DNA from: Andrena cerasifolii
Lineage: Eukaryota; Arthropoda; Insecta; Hymenoptera; Andrenidae
Length of the DNA: 64,000 bases
Assembly: GCF_050908995.1 (NCBI RefSeq)
Contig: NC_135126.1
Coordinates: forward strand, 558,001 to 622,000
Reading direction: 5' to 3'
Position numbers and translations under genes: made by a program
The notes under the pieces: generated by a model
Databases searched by the model: none
What the model saw: only the letters and a program-made list of their open reading frames with translations
What the model was told of the DNA's origin: nothing
Part shown: positions 25,130 through 37,017 of the stretch, piece after piece
Numbering within the stretch: the first letter of the stretch is position 1
Layout: every line of letters begins with the position of its first letter

Positions 25130-26040
25130 TATGGGGGGGACTATACTTTAGGCTTTAGGCAACGCTAAAACGTTTTTCTGGAGAAATTATGAAGCAAGTC
25201 ATTTTGAACTTTTTTATGGCATTACATTTAATTTTTGAAGATATGAAAAAAAATTATGTTAAAATATGCATTGTAAGTTGCAAAATGATGGGGGGAATTT
25301 AGAGAAAACTATTCAACCAATCGACTTGCCCTTGCGTATACAACTAGATAATTCCAAACTATTGTCGATGGACCTCAAAAACTCCAATAATGTCGAAAAT
25401 TGACAAAATTGTAGAGCTTAGGAAAAGAAGTATGATTTTGCAGGAATTTTTTTAATCTATTTATGCAACAGTGAAGTATTAAAATTATTTTTTTTACAAT
25501 ATTAGAGATCCATCGACAATAGTTTTTAATTATCTAGTTGTATGTATAAAGCAGCGCTGCTCAAGATCGCTCCCGCGGAAGATTGAGGTTCTCCCACTCT
25601 CGTCCGCGTTATCAGGGATACCGAGCGACGCTATCCGTGAAGACGCTAGCCCGGCTAGACCGTCATGGTAGCCTTCTTAGCGTCGCGCGGTCTCCTTGAC
25701 AACGGAAGTCACGCTGTGCGAGAGAAAGATTGGAAGGGGAAGCAGGCGCGTGAGGGGCCCCACCGCTGGTCACCGCTGGTGTAAGGGCAAGTCGATTGGT
25801 TGAATAGTTTTCTCTAAATTACTCCCACCGTTTTACAACTTCGGCGGCAACCCGACGCTTTAGCAAAAAGCGTCAATAGCGACATCTACCATGCATATTT
25901 TGAACATAATTTTTTTTCGTATTTTCAAAAGCTAAATATAAAAGCAATAAAAAGTTCAAAAGGATTTGCATCATAATTTCTCCAGAAAAGAATCCCCAAA
26001 ACCGGCCTGTTTTAGCATTGTCTAAAATATAGTCCTCCCC
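25130..26040. mobile_element. Inverted-repeat element with AGTCC-type ends
   Basis: The ends pair through GGGGACTATACTTTAGGC and its inverse TCTAAAATATAGTCCTCCCC. The next blocks, GCAACGCTAAAACG and AATTATGAAGCAAGTC, also pair with the right end. The inner arms carry the shared words AACTATTCAACCAATCG and CGATTGGTTGAATAG. A GC-rich fragment at about 25560-25790 interrupts it. The right arm recurs at 57749-58000. Confidence 0.65.
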
Positions 26041-26042
26041 TT

Positions 26043-26310
26043 AAGGAGGTAGACACGTCACTTGATTTGTCAGGTCGGTATTATAGCAGGTTTTTTCTGC
26101 ACAGATATGGTAATACCGATAGATACGCGGCTGCCTGGTGAACACGAGAGGGACCTGTTTGCTATTTCCATATTCTAATCTGAATGTGGAAAGAAATCCT
26201 AAGCTGTTGCGTTGTACTTGTAAAAATTTAAATGGAAAGTCTGCTGATAGTGCTAACGAAGAAAATTCATTGTACATTTAAATTATTTAAAGTGTGCTTA
26301 TGCTACAATA
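26043..26310. repeat. Left end of a TTAA-type element family
   Basis: It starts TTAAGGAGGTAGACACGTC and matches 44667-44945 for about 270 bases, including GGTAATACCGATAGAT and AATTCATTGTACATTT. A right end of this family is not found nearby, so this is a truncated copy or one interrupted by the next repeats. Confidence 0.6.
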
Positions 26311-26611
26311 TGCTTCGTTGGCACTGCATAGACCGCAGCGCAGTCGCTGCGTGCATTCATAGCGTTCCGTTTCCAACAGCGCATGAACCGCAGTAAGGAA
26401 ACGGAACGGATTTCGATGGTTTTCGTTGCGCCAGACACCACACTGCACGGTGTGTAATTGTGCCAGAAAATGGAACGGAATGGTGAGGAGTTGCGCCAGA
26501 AACGGCATTGTACGCTTGTGCATGAAGGTGGCGCGTAGTCGCGTCAGCATGGCTGCGTTCCGATTCACGCATACTGCCCATGAAGTGCAGAGACAACCGT
26601 TCCGTTTTATA

Positions 26612-26766
26612 GCGAATTAGGTACCTCGCACTGACTGCATTGGTCCCAGAAAATGATTTGGATTGGTTGTTTCTGATAGAAACTAAGAGAGCTCTATAAG
26701 AATGAACCAATCAAAGTCATTTTCTGGCACCAGTGCAGAGTCAGTGCGAGGTACCGAATTCGCTAT
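26612..26766. repeat. Hairpin repeat
   Basis: TAGCGAATTAGGTACCTCGC near 26612 pairs with GCGAGGTACCGAATTCGCTA near 26747, and inner blocks (CAGAAAATGATTTGGATTGG) also pair. Arms are about 60 bp with a short loop. It follows a region of repeated GGAACGGA words (26360-26610). Confidence 0.65.
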
Positions 26767-27445
26767 TAGTTACTGCGCGTAGTGGTGGTGCATAGAATTC
26801 CCTAGAATCCTTTCACTTCCGATGCATCGAGCGTGCATCAATCGCAGAAACTGACACGTTTGTGAATACCATCCTAAGAAACCACTAATTTCTATATACT
26901 AGTATATGCAGATCAGTGTAAGAAACGATTATGAAAACCGTCCTCAGAGGTGAAGCAGTCACTGCGCGCATGCGTATTTGTTTCTACAATCTTTGATTAT
27001 TTGAATTTCTCTATTGGAAATAGAGAAATTCGGCTGATGCAATTTAATGAAAAGTAATAAAAACAATTAATTCTCTAAGGATTACAACTGCCACTTTTCT
27101 ACGTTATTATTTTGAAGAAACTTCATCTCATGTTTTTTTAATACAAATGTATAATTATATACTTATTATCTACCGAAAATATTCTTCGAATATTGTTCGC
27201 GAATATCCCGGAATGACACGTTTTACATAATCTGACAATTTTTAGGCAAACATAATCTCTCCGAGCGCTTTGTTTACAATTAATGATATATATAATATTG
27301 ATATATATATATATATATAATATATTTAATATTTCCCAGATGGTCTAGAGTTCGTTGGGCAATATAAGAAGAAAGGTTCTTGAAATAAACCAAAGAAAAA
27401 ATAAACCTAACCTAACCTATAATTGAGTCGTTAGTGCTATTGTAA

Positions 27446-27851
27446 GGCCGGTATTCATAGTCGCTACTTATTCTTAAGCAAATGCTTTACTAGCTACTAG
27501 GTTAATAGAGGACGCCGCATGCTTAAGCATTTGCTTAAGAATAAGTAGCGACCAGTGAACGGCGAATAATACAGGAATGATCAAACTATTTCACGGAGGG
27601 GGAATAACCAATCAACGCCAAGGTAGGAAACGAACAGCGCCACCGTCGAGCCAAACCAAGCTAGCCAAGGGAAATGAGGCCGCAGACAACCAGCGTCGAC
27701 AACAGCTTCCCGCTTGGCTAGCTTGGTTTGGCTCGACGGTGGCGCTGTTCGTTTCCCACCTTGGCGTTGATTGGTTATTCCCCCTCCGCGAAATAGTTTG
27801 ATCATTCCTGTATTTTTCGCCGTTCACTGGTAGCGACTATGAATACCGGCC
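27446..27851. mobile_element. PIF/Harbinger-like miniature element
   Basis: The ends are GGCCGGTATTCATAGTCGCT and its exact inverse, flanked on both sides by TAA (27443-27445 and 27852-27854), the 3-bp duplication typical of PIF/Harbinger elements. The interior is a second near-perfect hairpin (27565-27810) around CCAACCAAGC/GCTAGCC words, which makes both strands appear open. A degraded end of the same family is seen at 44646-44670. Confidence 0.8.
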
Positions 27852-27920
27852 TAAGCTTGGCAAAGGAGCGCATTATACGCGGCCGCTGACTGTTGGTGGC
27901 GCGAGAGATTTATATATATT

Positions 27921-28182
27921 AGTGAACCTCTAGGTAGTAATCGGGAAATGTGTTCCGCGTTTTCTATTAGTTGACGCAATTGGGGTCTAAACCGGAAGTA
28001 GAGAGAGCAAGGAACTATAAAAAAAAGAAAGAGACAGAAATACTGATAGAGAGAGACAGAAATACTAATAGAAAGAGAGAGAAATAATGATAGAAAGAGA
28101 TAGATAAACATTTAGGTTATGTTATTTCCGGTTTTGCTCCAAAATGGCTGCGGTTATACCGATCACTCCCTAGGGGATCACT
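27921..28182. mobile_element. Miniature element with AG-rich core, copy 2
   Basis: The right end (CCTAGGGGATCACT) and the block CCAAAATGGCTGCGGTTATA are identical to the copy at 17732-17973. The left end, AGTGAACCTCTAGG, carries a mismatch. The core has interrupted GAGAGA tracts in place of the long microsatellite. Confidence 0.75.
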
Positions 28183-29100
28183 AATATATATCGTCATGTC
28201 TTCTACAATTATTTATTAATCAGTGTGAAAATTGGTGAAAATCTGCTTTGTATATTAAGGAAAAACTTTCTCGCTGCAAGTTATATGTACCTCGAAATTA
28301 CCTCGATACTTTTTAACGGTGAACGTTGAAAAACATGGGTTATGTCCAGTATTACTTTTTAAATAAATATTATTATATTTGTTAACATAAGGGTTTTGTG
28401 CATACATTTTACGGCTTCGCTAGAGTTTTCTGAAGTTATGTTTTAAGTTTCATAACGATCCGTTAATATTTACTCAAGTTATCGCTATTCATGTTTAAAG
28501 AAATAATGATTTTGGACGATGAAAAATTTTTTGTTTATAATTTTTAGCTCGAATAGTAATGATTGGATAAACAAACTGCAAATAGAAAAAATATGTGTCG
28601 TGACGAGCTTTACAACATTATATTTTTTAAAATTCAGTTTAACAACATTTAATTTTCCAATCTTTCTTAGCGGTTGGACATTAATTTTTCCCATTTTCGA
28701 GCGCTAGTCCTCTTATTGCATCCGACCCTTCAATTATAGATGCATATTTCTCTACAATTTTCATTATTTTTACAATTTATATTCGTGAATAATCACTCCG
28801 TTAGTACATACTTACAATTAGATGTCTGTATGTATTGTGCCCGGATGGAAAGAATTCGGTCGAGAAACTCTAGGGTTCGAATATCAGGTCCGAATAGTAT
28901 ATCCCTATTGGCCGGTGCGAAAACGTCGACGAATACAAAGTAAGCAAACGGGTCACGGGCGGCGAGAGCCAATGCGAGCGAAGAACCCCTCTTGTTCCTG
29001 TGACATTTCAACCGACTTCTTTTCATCCGGGCACAGTACTAATCTGTAGCAAACACTTTTTCATAATTAGCGGTACGGAGCATGCGTAGAATGCAACCAA
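28183..29100. other. AT-rich gene-free stretch
   Basis: No exon or element is supported. Overlapping frames at 28485-28707 lie on opposite strands of the same AT-rich sequence and look accidental. Confidence 0.35.
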
Positions 29101-29142
29101 TCAAATCCAGGCAGATGTAGGTGCTCTCCCCCCTCAAATGCA

Positions 29143-30285
29143 TATTACTCCCGGCGCCTAAAGTCGCAACTATTCTTCCGTCCCTATATTCCTATGGCTA
29201 TGCCTTACATCATGGTCTATCCTATACTTCGTCGATGACTGTGCTTATAGCACAGACGAGGTATAGAATAGACCCATCACCTTATGGGACTTCGTGTCGC
29301 CACCCAATCTGTGTTACCGACCCATAATTTCAGGACTGAATTTAGCGACCTCTGTTCATGAATAGCGTCCAACTCAGCAACTACTCTGAAACGTGTTGAA
29401 ATGCTGAAAGGTGTGCGTACTTGTATACGTGTGACTTGTTTAGAGAGAGAGTTTGACATAAGAAGGTAGGCTTTTGTTACGGTATGCTTTGGCTCGGTTG
29501 GTCAACGACTCACGCGGATTTCTCTCCGAAAATCCATTTCGTGGATCAACACACTATGGCGTTCAGAAATGGCATTTCTTCAAAGCCCGTGCAAGCTATA
29601 AATTGCAAGATAACATTGTTTATTAGCACTTTGCGTACCCTTGCGAACCCTTTCACGTATCGTGCGCCGAAAAAAGTATTAAAAATTCACGCTGTTACTG
29701 ATATTCCCACAAGTTTCTAATGCACTGTTTAATCATTCCAGTGAAGTAATAATAATTGGATTCCGTTTGCCCCTAATATTAGTTTACCGCCAACACTGAA
29801 ATTTACAGTAAAATCTAATTTAAAAGTCTCGCAGAAAGTTGCATGATGCATGAGTGTCTTGTGGTGCATGGATGCAACTGCAAATCGAGTTACTTTTGAA
29901 ACCCCCATTGTGAAATAAAAGTTTGTCTAGCCCTGAGAAATTCATCGGTTCAGTGAAGTGTGTGCATGGCATAGTGCATATTATCTCGTGATTTCTCAAT
30001 TCGCGCATCAATTTCATCGATTACTGGACCATGTGGGAGGCCTTTTAATTTAACAGGATTCCATTCAGATATACCCGTTACTTAGAAGACTTTTTCAGAA
30101 ACTGAAGGATGTTTAAAAACAGAAAATGATTTTGTAATCGTGTGCAACGCGATTGTAGAGTCAGTGCCTGTGCCTGCCAAAAAGTGTTTCATAGAGTACC
30201 GTGCCTCTACGTGTTAGTGATGTGAACGCGAATTCCCATAAGGTGATAGGTCTATCGTTTTAGCCTATACTTCGCCGATGTTAGT
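29143..30285. repeat. Degraded inverted-repeat element
   Basis: ATAGACCCATCACCTTATGG at about 29269 pairs with CCATAAGGTGATAGGTCTAT near 30236, giving outer arms about 1 kb apart. At 29210-29275 a local palindrome is centred on TGTGCTTATAGCACA. The words GTCCCTATATTCCTATG (29180) and TATACCTCGTCTGTGC (33110, inverted) recur elsewhere, at 48970 and 33100. The element is too eroded to set exact borders. Confidence 0.5.
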
Positions 30286-30796
30286 AACTAAGGGGGAGAA
30301 ACAAGTATCTCACTCATATTTCTCCAAATATTCCTGCAACTATTCACTTACACTAAGTTCAACTAAAACGTATTTATACATTATAAATAATACTACGTGA
30401 TATGTATAAGCATTAACATTAATGTATCGAACGATTAAACATTGAGAATAAAAGAGAATTCAGTCGGCGCAGAAAATCATTTGCAAATCCAAGGCCAAAT
30501 GTTACAAATTGCTTGATATCTCGAGTTCTATCGATTATAGTTAATAATAATTTATACTGGGCGGTTAGTGTAAATGTTGTTAACATTATTTGTCACAGCA
30601 ATAGCCACTGGAATGGATATTTTAGCCGAAAATCCATTTTTGCCGAAGAATTCGCTGGATTTCGCAATTGTAACTAACCGTCGGCCTTGTTTTGATCGGG
30701 GGACATCATTCCTCGAAGTCTACATAAGGAGCTCACAGATCTTCATGTACTCAGTCGTCGTCGGTCCTCCGGACTTGAAGGACCTCCGGGAACCCT

Positions 30797-30945
30797 GGAG
30801 CTGCCGAGCCACGTGGATCCACTGGACTTCCTGGGGACCTGGTTCTTCCTCCCCCTCCCCCCGGAGCTGCTGAGCCACCTGGATCCACTGGACTTCCTGG
30901 GGACCTGGTTCTTCCTCCCCCTCCCCCCGGAGCTGCTGAACTTGC
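30797..30945. repeat. 66-bp minisatellite, just over two units
   Basis: The unit runs from CCACGTGGATCCACTGG through GGGGACCTGGTTCTTCC to CCCCGGAGCTGCTGAG and is nearly identical in both copies. It is markedly GC-rich against an AT-rich background. Its length keeps several frames open on both strands, producing leucine/proline-rich or glutamine/glutamate-rich peptides. Confidence 0.8.
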
Positions 30946-31189
30946 TGGGGACCTGGTCAGGATTTCAACCCTGGTTCTTCCGCCAGCCTCTCGCCCCTCT
31001 GGCCTGGGTTCGTTTATTCGCTTGGTGCTGATGAAATTTTGGGGTTCGGTAAGTCATTTAAAGTTTTATTGTTTTGCGAATGTCAAATCTGATTTCTTCG
31101 GTCGTTTTCCATCATCTGTCCTATTTCCATGCATACTTTCGAGAATTTTGCGCGAGTCGTTCTATTTTGTGTATTTCTTCGATAGGTTT

Positions 31190-31430
31190 GCATGATTTAT
31201 TTTATTTGATGCATTTCTTCGATGGGTTTAAATGATTTATTTCATTTTCGTGAATTTCTTCGATGGTTTTCTCTGATTCATTTCATCTCGTCGATGTCTT
31301 CGATGGTTTTCCCTGATTCATTTCATGTCTTCGATGGTTTTTCCTGATTTATTTCATCTCGTCGATGTCTTCGATGGTTTTCTCTGATTCATTTCATCTC
31401 GTCGATGTCTTCGATGGTTTTTTGTGACTT
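31190..31430. repeat. Imperfect 30-40-bp tandem repeat
   Basis: The unit TCGATGGTTTTCTCTGATTC plus ATTTCATCTCGTCGATGTCT repeats about six times, with some units lacking the CTCGTCGATG part. It adjoins the GC-rich minisatellite but is unrelated in sequence. Confidence 0.75.
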
Positions 31431-31856
31431 CTGTCACTCTGTCATGCATCTCATCGATGGGTCTACATTCTCTGCTCTTTCCTTCAAGTACTTATCTCTG
31501 CGGTGGTTTTGCATGCTCGTGCGTGCTCTGCTGTTGGTCGAAATTATCTCAATCGTCTCCAACTCAATAAGCTTTTCCTTAATTTCTTTCCAGGCCGACC
31601 ACACCGTTACTAACATATAGTAGTTGATTGTTTCAGCTTTTCAGGTTCACCGTTACTCGGGGAATGGAGTTAATAACGCGATATATTTAAAAAGAAACTA
31701 GTGAAAAGTGATAGTGAAAAGTGATCGTGCAAAGTGACAGTGAAAGAAGACACCTAAGGAAGCCTAGGCTAATTTATTATAGTATGAAGTATTTAAGGTC
31801 CCATGTAAAATTGCCAAGCAGTCACTAAATCATTAACTTTGTTGTTCGTTTATTGG

Positions 31857-31905
31857 CTCCTCATCTGTGATGAGGAGGTTACCGCTGCTTCCGTTTGCGG
31901 AAGCA
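31857..31905. other. Two adjacent perfect hairpins
   Basis: CTCCTCATC-TGT-GATGAGGAG (31857-31877) is followed after eight bases by TGCTTCCG-TTTG-CGGAAGCA (31886-31905). Both stems are perfect. They sit about 80 bases upstream of a tRNA-like segment. Function is unknown. Confidence 0.6.
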
Positions 31906-31986
31906 AGTGACTGAGCATGGAATCGGTATGGGTGGATCAGTTTCATCCCTTGGTGTTCTTGTCCAAAGGGAAAAGTTTCGGGCGTA

Positions 31987-32040
31987 GGGGGTGCACCTTT
32001 TGGTACACTGCCTGCGTAAGTCACCGGGTTCGATTACCCA
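31987..32040 (+). other. tRNA-like segment, possible SINE head
   Basis: GGGTTCGATTACCC fits a Pol III B box and can form a four-base-pair T-arm-like hairpin. A D-arm-like GTGCACCTTTTGGTAC lies upstream. No complete cloverleaf with a proper anticodon arm and acceptor stem can be built, so this is not a functional tRNA gene. A tRNA-derived SINE fragment is possible. Confidence 0.3.
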
Positions 32041-32569
32041 ATCTCCGCGTTAGACGGCTTGAGTCAGGTCAAGTGTTTGCTCCTGACGAGTCGCATCGGT
32101 GCAACAGGAATCGTCTGGGAGGCGCCGAGCGCTTTTCCCTTTCGACTTGGACAGCAGGGTGGTAGGAACTGCGCCGTCCAATACTTGTTTCACGCTTACC
32201 CTTCGCCTTTCCTTCTTTCCTGAATTTCTTTTAATCGAGTGATTGCTTGGCAGTTCCCTAGATTCTATATCTACACCGAAGGGATCGATGGAACTTTGTT
32301 TCCATCCATCTCTTTGGTTTAGTAGGCTTCATGTACAGGGAGATCGATGGAACTTTGATTCCATCTATCTCTCTACGGGTCTCCAAGCGCAGCAACCTCC
32401 TCGCGGTGAGACCTGGTAATCGGTGAGAACCGAGCCGATGGCTGCGATTGTCAAATATTCTAGTCGTATATAAGAATTTCTTTAACTTGCAATACTATGG
32501 TAGAATGTAAGAATAAAATATGTAACTTAAAATGTTGTTCGATTGTTCCTACCGAACCCCAGAATACGA

Positions 32570-33703
32570 ATATAGTGTTAAGATGGAAGAATAAGTGCAA
32601 GTTGGAATATAACTGTTGAGTTTTTCACAATTTTTAAAGTCCTCTCTGCTTCAGCATTTTATTGAAATATACAAAGTTACAATTCCTTTGCGAGGTATTC
32701 CACGTTACATCATGAAAGCATGTCTTCCACAAATAATGTTGTTGTTTATATAAATTTGTATGTTAAATAAATTTGTTTTACGTTAAATAAACCGGAATAG
32801 GACAGCGAGGTTAAAAGACGATGTGATATCGTTTCATTTTCTTCCTCCGTTCTTTTCCGTTGAACGAAATATGTTCATAAGACGATTTTTAAATTGTTAC
32901 TCTAATAGAAACATTTGTAAATCGCGGGCATTGACTCTCAAAACATAAACTAGTTTTACTCGTGCTTAATTCTAGTTCCTACCACGCGTAGCGTTACAAT
33001 CTGTTTTAAGACTTCACCGGTAACGTTGCATGCGACACTAAAATGGCAAGGGGGTCCTAGGACCCCCTAAACCGGCGACACAAAAATACATTGCTTGGTA
33101 GGTCTATTCTATACCTCGTCTGTGCTTATAGCACAAATCCGTTTATAACCATCCTATGGTAAAATTCTACAAAATCGCCCCACATTGTCGACGGAGCACG
33201 ATGACATCTGTGGACTGAGTGAACGTTCTTAAGAACCGCAATGCGCGGCGCCTAAATCGCGTTCCTGTCTCGGCGAGCTGTCGAGAGGGCCTCGATTGAA
33301 CCGCGATAGATTTCTTCTCGAAAACATTAGCGCCGAGGTAAATGCATCGCCGAAACAACGAACTACGTTGAGTACAGTGTAGGTGTTACGCGAAACGTAG
33401 TACGCTGGACCGTTTGCCAAGCGCATGTAGCGAGACGAGACAGTGGATAAAAACAGGTGGATAAAATAGGTGGACAGAAGTCGGCGGAACAAAATAGCGA
33501 CGTCCGTAGGGACTGGCCATCTTGGAAAGGTATGTCGTATCGGGCGAAACGTCAACAATATAGTGTGCACTGTTCGATACATTCCGCCAGCTTGCTTTAA
33601 CTGCGAGTTGACTACACGCCTAATCGACTGGAAGTGAAGGCGACACGGTGGCGTATCTGACACGCGGACGTAATCGCAATAAGATTGCATTCCTCGTCGA
33701 ATA
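32570..33703. other. Upstream flank of GOLPH3
   Basis: AT-rich to about 33000, then of mixed composition toward the GOLPH3 start, as expected for promoter and 5' untranslated sequence. It contains a perfect 18-bp palindrome, GGGGGTCCTAGGACCCCC, at 33049-33066, and a repeat fragment near 33100 shared with 29240. A long minus-strand frame (33229-33945) runs antisense to GOLPH3 exon 1 and shows no protein similarity. Confidence 0.4.
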
Positions 33704-36700
33704 ATGAATCGCACTAACGGGCTGGTGCAACGACGACGTGTGGTTAACAGCAGCAGTAGCAGCAGTCTAGGCCAGAACGGCTCGAACGATGCTGGCCACA
33801 ACGACAATCTGTCGGGCCATGGGACGGACACAGATCGTTCCATGCAGAGGGATCTCAATTCAAACTCCACGATCGACGACGACTCTGACAAAGAGACACG
33901 GTTGACACTCATGGAGGAAATTCTGTTACTCGGATTGAAGGACAAGGAGGTTTGTTGACATCATCGCCCTCTGCCCCATTGGTGTATGTCTTCTGATGGC
34001 CTCAGGTCACATCTAACTCTGTTTAATATTCATTTCCAGGGATACACCTCGTTTTGGAACGACTGCATAAGTTCTGGGTTACGTGGTTGCATCTTGGCGG
34101 AACTCGGATTCCGTGGTCGGGTGGAATTAGAGAAGGCGGGCATGCGTAAGAAGGGTCTATTGGTGAGGAAACTGTTACTGAAGAATGATGCGCCGACAGG
34201 AGATGTATTGTTAGACGAAGCCCTCAAGCATTTAAAGGAAACCGATCCGCCTGAAACTGTTCCTAGTTGGATCGAGTATCTCAGCGGTTAGTTGACGCTT
34301 GCTCGACTTGGGAACGTTCTCGGTTGTTTAGTACATTTCTGAAGATTTTCAATGTTACTTTATATTCGTGCAGGGGAGACATGGAACCCGCTCAAATTGA
34401 GATACCAGTTGAAAAATGTTAGAGAAAGATTAGCAAAGAATCTCGTCGAAAAGGGAGTTCTAACGACAGAAAAACAGAATTTCTTAGTCTTTGATATGAC
34501 AACGCATCCTCTTACTGACAACCTTGCCAAAAGCCGCGTTGTAAAGAAGGTATATCACTTGCTTATCGTTATATTATACTTCGTATTTAGTTCTCTTTTA
34601 ATTCATGGAAATGGTATCTTATCTTGCGTTGTTTACGTGGCTATGGGTGTATGTATGTGAGACAATTAGATTGTTTAAGGGGCCTTCCGGTCTAAAAGTC
34701 GATTCTTTTTTTATTTCATTTTTCGAATGTTCGACCTTTTAGGAATACGTGTTTAAAAGGATTTGTTGAAATTCGTAAAATTCACGAAGTTATAGGCATT
34801 CAAGTAGCGGCAACTGTATGGGACACAACCGGACACTCGGCGCACACGTAAAACTTTAAACGCGTTTTTCTCGAAACAGTGTTCTCAAAACGGTGAGACC
34901 TGTATCTCCAAAAGTTATTATCCGATTCGACTGAATTTTTTTTATTTTGGAGAATATACTTATGGCTAGGGGGGAAATAAAAAAATTACAAAAAAAATGA
35001 AAATTTATAATTTTTAAAGGCGGTGAAAGGACGAAAAATATAGGGAAAAAGTGATTTCAAACTTCCAGTGTCGTTATTTTCTAAAAAAATATCATTTTTT
35101 AAATTTTTTTCTGCCCCCCCCCCCTCCCAGCCAGAAGTATATTCCTCGAAATAAAAAATGTTTCAGTCGAATCGGATAATAACTTTTGGAGATACAGTTC
35201 CCACCAATTTGGATCAATTGTTTGACGCCTTGACATTAACGACTCCCCAGTGCTGTCTCCAATGATTAATTATAAAACAAAAAATATATTTCTATTATTT
35301 AAGACATCCTTAATACAATGCAAGAAGTCGCATTAAATTATATGTAGTAGTTTTCCTTTAATTAATTCCTAAAGATCGCCTATTTTTGGGGCCTCTAGAC
35401 CAGAAGGTCCTCTTAAGTTCCAGAGGTTCTGAGGCTTCACGTGTACTGCACAATTTTATGTTTTAATAATCTTGTTTACTATCTTAGCGATGTATGTGTG
35501 ATCCTAACACTGTCATTATTATTGTACTAGGGTAAACGATAAAGTAGTTGACTACCTAAGAGCTTCAATTTAGGTAAACGCTATGGAATAAGTAACTTGA
35601 ATTTTATAAATGAAATTTTGTTATACCAGGCGAAAAGAAAAGTATCGAAGATGATTATAACACCAAAGAAACTTTGAAGAAATCAGTAGTTTCGATGTTA
35701 TGCTATTATAAAGAAACATAACTGAAAAGTATAGTTATTGACCGGTCGGGGCATAGTTGTTGACCGGTCTAGGTACAGTTGTTGACCACTTACTGAATAT
35801 AAAAGAAAATGGCATATTTTTTACTGTAAAATCATTTTGATTAAATCCATCTGTCACCATATCAAAATCACAGACATATTTTCTTGGGGCAGGATGAGTT
35901 TCATGTGCTACCCTTCACGACGTATGCCGTGCACTTTGCCGCGATCTCATTGGCTTCTCATTCGCTTTTTTTTATTCTTAGATTTCTCTCTCACCTGCTC
36001 TTTCTTTTCTTCTTCTTCTTCTCTTTGCATCTCTTAGCATTTTTCTTTTTCTTCATTTGCTTTTCTTTTTTTTTTCGTGAAGCGCCTTTGACCTCCGAAT
36101 TATCGTACCGACCCCCGGACCAATGAAAGATCAGAAATCATCGGAGGTCATACCCGAAATCGTATAAAAACAGGGCGCATTGCCCTGTGCCTCCAAAGAT
36201 CTAAATCAATTTTCATTGCGGTCTTTTTCAGCATGAAAATTACGAGTGGTCGATAACTGTATTCCTGTGCATTCGTCGAACCAGTTATTGAACACCTCCA
36301 AAACACAGACGAATATTAACATTGGGCCCTTGTCACTTATTGTGATCAATAGCATTCACGGCAAACAAAATTGAACAATGATTATACAGTCATTAAACAA
36401 GTTGCCGCTCTAAAGATGCCCGCTAAGCCTTTACCTTCTTTGAGAGTTGAAATTACACGTTTTCCTTTCCGACGATCTCACAGCGGAATGCTTGTACTGA
36501 AATCGTCGATTCTTGGTTAAAAACAAAAGGTAGAACTGTCTTTTCTGATCAAAGTGCATCATTGATGCGGAAGCGCGCATGTTCATTAGACTATGGCGGC
36601 AGAAATTTGAAGTGGTCAACTACTGTACCCTGGTCAATAACTGTATCGTTTACCCTATGTCATCAATGCTATGATCTGACATTATCATCTTTGTACATTC

Positions 36701-37017
36701 GTTATGGAATACTAGTCATAAACATATAATGGAAAATTTCGAGAACTTATTTCTTTTGTAACTTACAGATTCAAGAAGCCGTGTTAAGCCGCTGGGTTAA
36801 CGATGCTGGCCGTATGGACAGGCGAACATTAGCTTTAGTCATTTTAGCTCATGCAGCTGATGTATTAGAAAATGCATTTGCACCACTTTCAGATGATGAT
36901 TATGAAATAGCGATGCGACGGGTACGGACATTGCTGGATCTTGATTTCGAAGCAGAAGCCGCTAAACCTAACGCTAATCCGGTTCTTTGGGCCGTATTTG
37001 CTGCATTCACTAAGTAA
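33704..37017 (+). CDS. GOLPH3: Golgi phosphoprotein 3 (GOLPH3)
   Basis: GOLPH3 is a peripheral trans-Golgi protein that binds phosphatidylinositol 4-phosphate and links Golgi membranes to myosin and glycosyltransferase retention; the fly orthologue is sauron. Four exons give 305 residues (33704-33949, 34040-34286, 34374-34549, 36769-37017), close to the human 298. All junctions are GT-AG and in phase. The variable, serine-rich amino terminus carries the arginine cluster QRRR. The GPP34 domain begins at ETRLTLMEEILLLG. SFWNDCISSGLRG holds the conserved tryptophan and arginine of the lipid pocket, NVRERLAKN the second arginine pair, and LVFDMTTHPLTD the hydrophobic beta-hairpin. It ends WAVFAAFTK. 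Introns 1 and 2 are about 90 bp; intron 3 is 2.2 kb and carries two transposon insertions. It converges with ARMT1. Confidence 0.97.
34675..35416. mobile_element. TTAA-flanked inverted-repeat element in GOLPH3 intron 3
   Basis: It is bounded by TTAA at 34675 and 35413. The left end TTAAGGGGCCTTCCGGTCT pairs with the right end, whose inverse reads TTAAGAGGACCTTCTGGTC. Inner words (TCGAATCGGATAATAAC against TTATTATCCGATTCGA) also pair. It is non-coding and lies in the same strand context as the intron. Confidence 0.75.
35528..36657. mobile_element. TA-flanked element with repeated end motif, in GOLPH3 intron 3
   Basis: The ends are AGGGTAAACGATAMAGT in inverted orientation with TA at each border. 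Copies of a motif like CAGTTGTTGACCAC occur just inside both ends (35555, 35728-35795, 36245-36300, 36610-36650), in both orientations near the right end. A 62-codon minus-strand frame (36431-36619) is too short to call a transposase. CT-rich tracts fill 35960-36080. Confidence 0.7.

Noticed and set aside
27404..27420. CCTAACCTAACCTA, resembling the insect telomere repeat TTAGG
   Set aside because: Only about three units are present and no longer array is nearby, so it is not evidence of a telomere or of an old chromosome end.
27577..27827. Nearly identical 74-codon frames on opposite strands
   Set aside because: They arise from the palindromic interior of the PIF/Harbinger-like miniature element.
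33049..33066. Perfect 18-bp palindrome GGGGGTCCTAGGACCCCC
   Set aside because: It is striking, but single and short; nothing around it suggests an operator, recombination site or element end.
33229..33945. 238-codon minus-strand open frame
   Set aside because: It lies antisense to GOLPH3 exon 1 and its leader, has no recognisable domain, and its composition follows the opposite coding strand.
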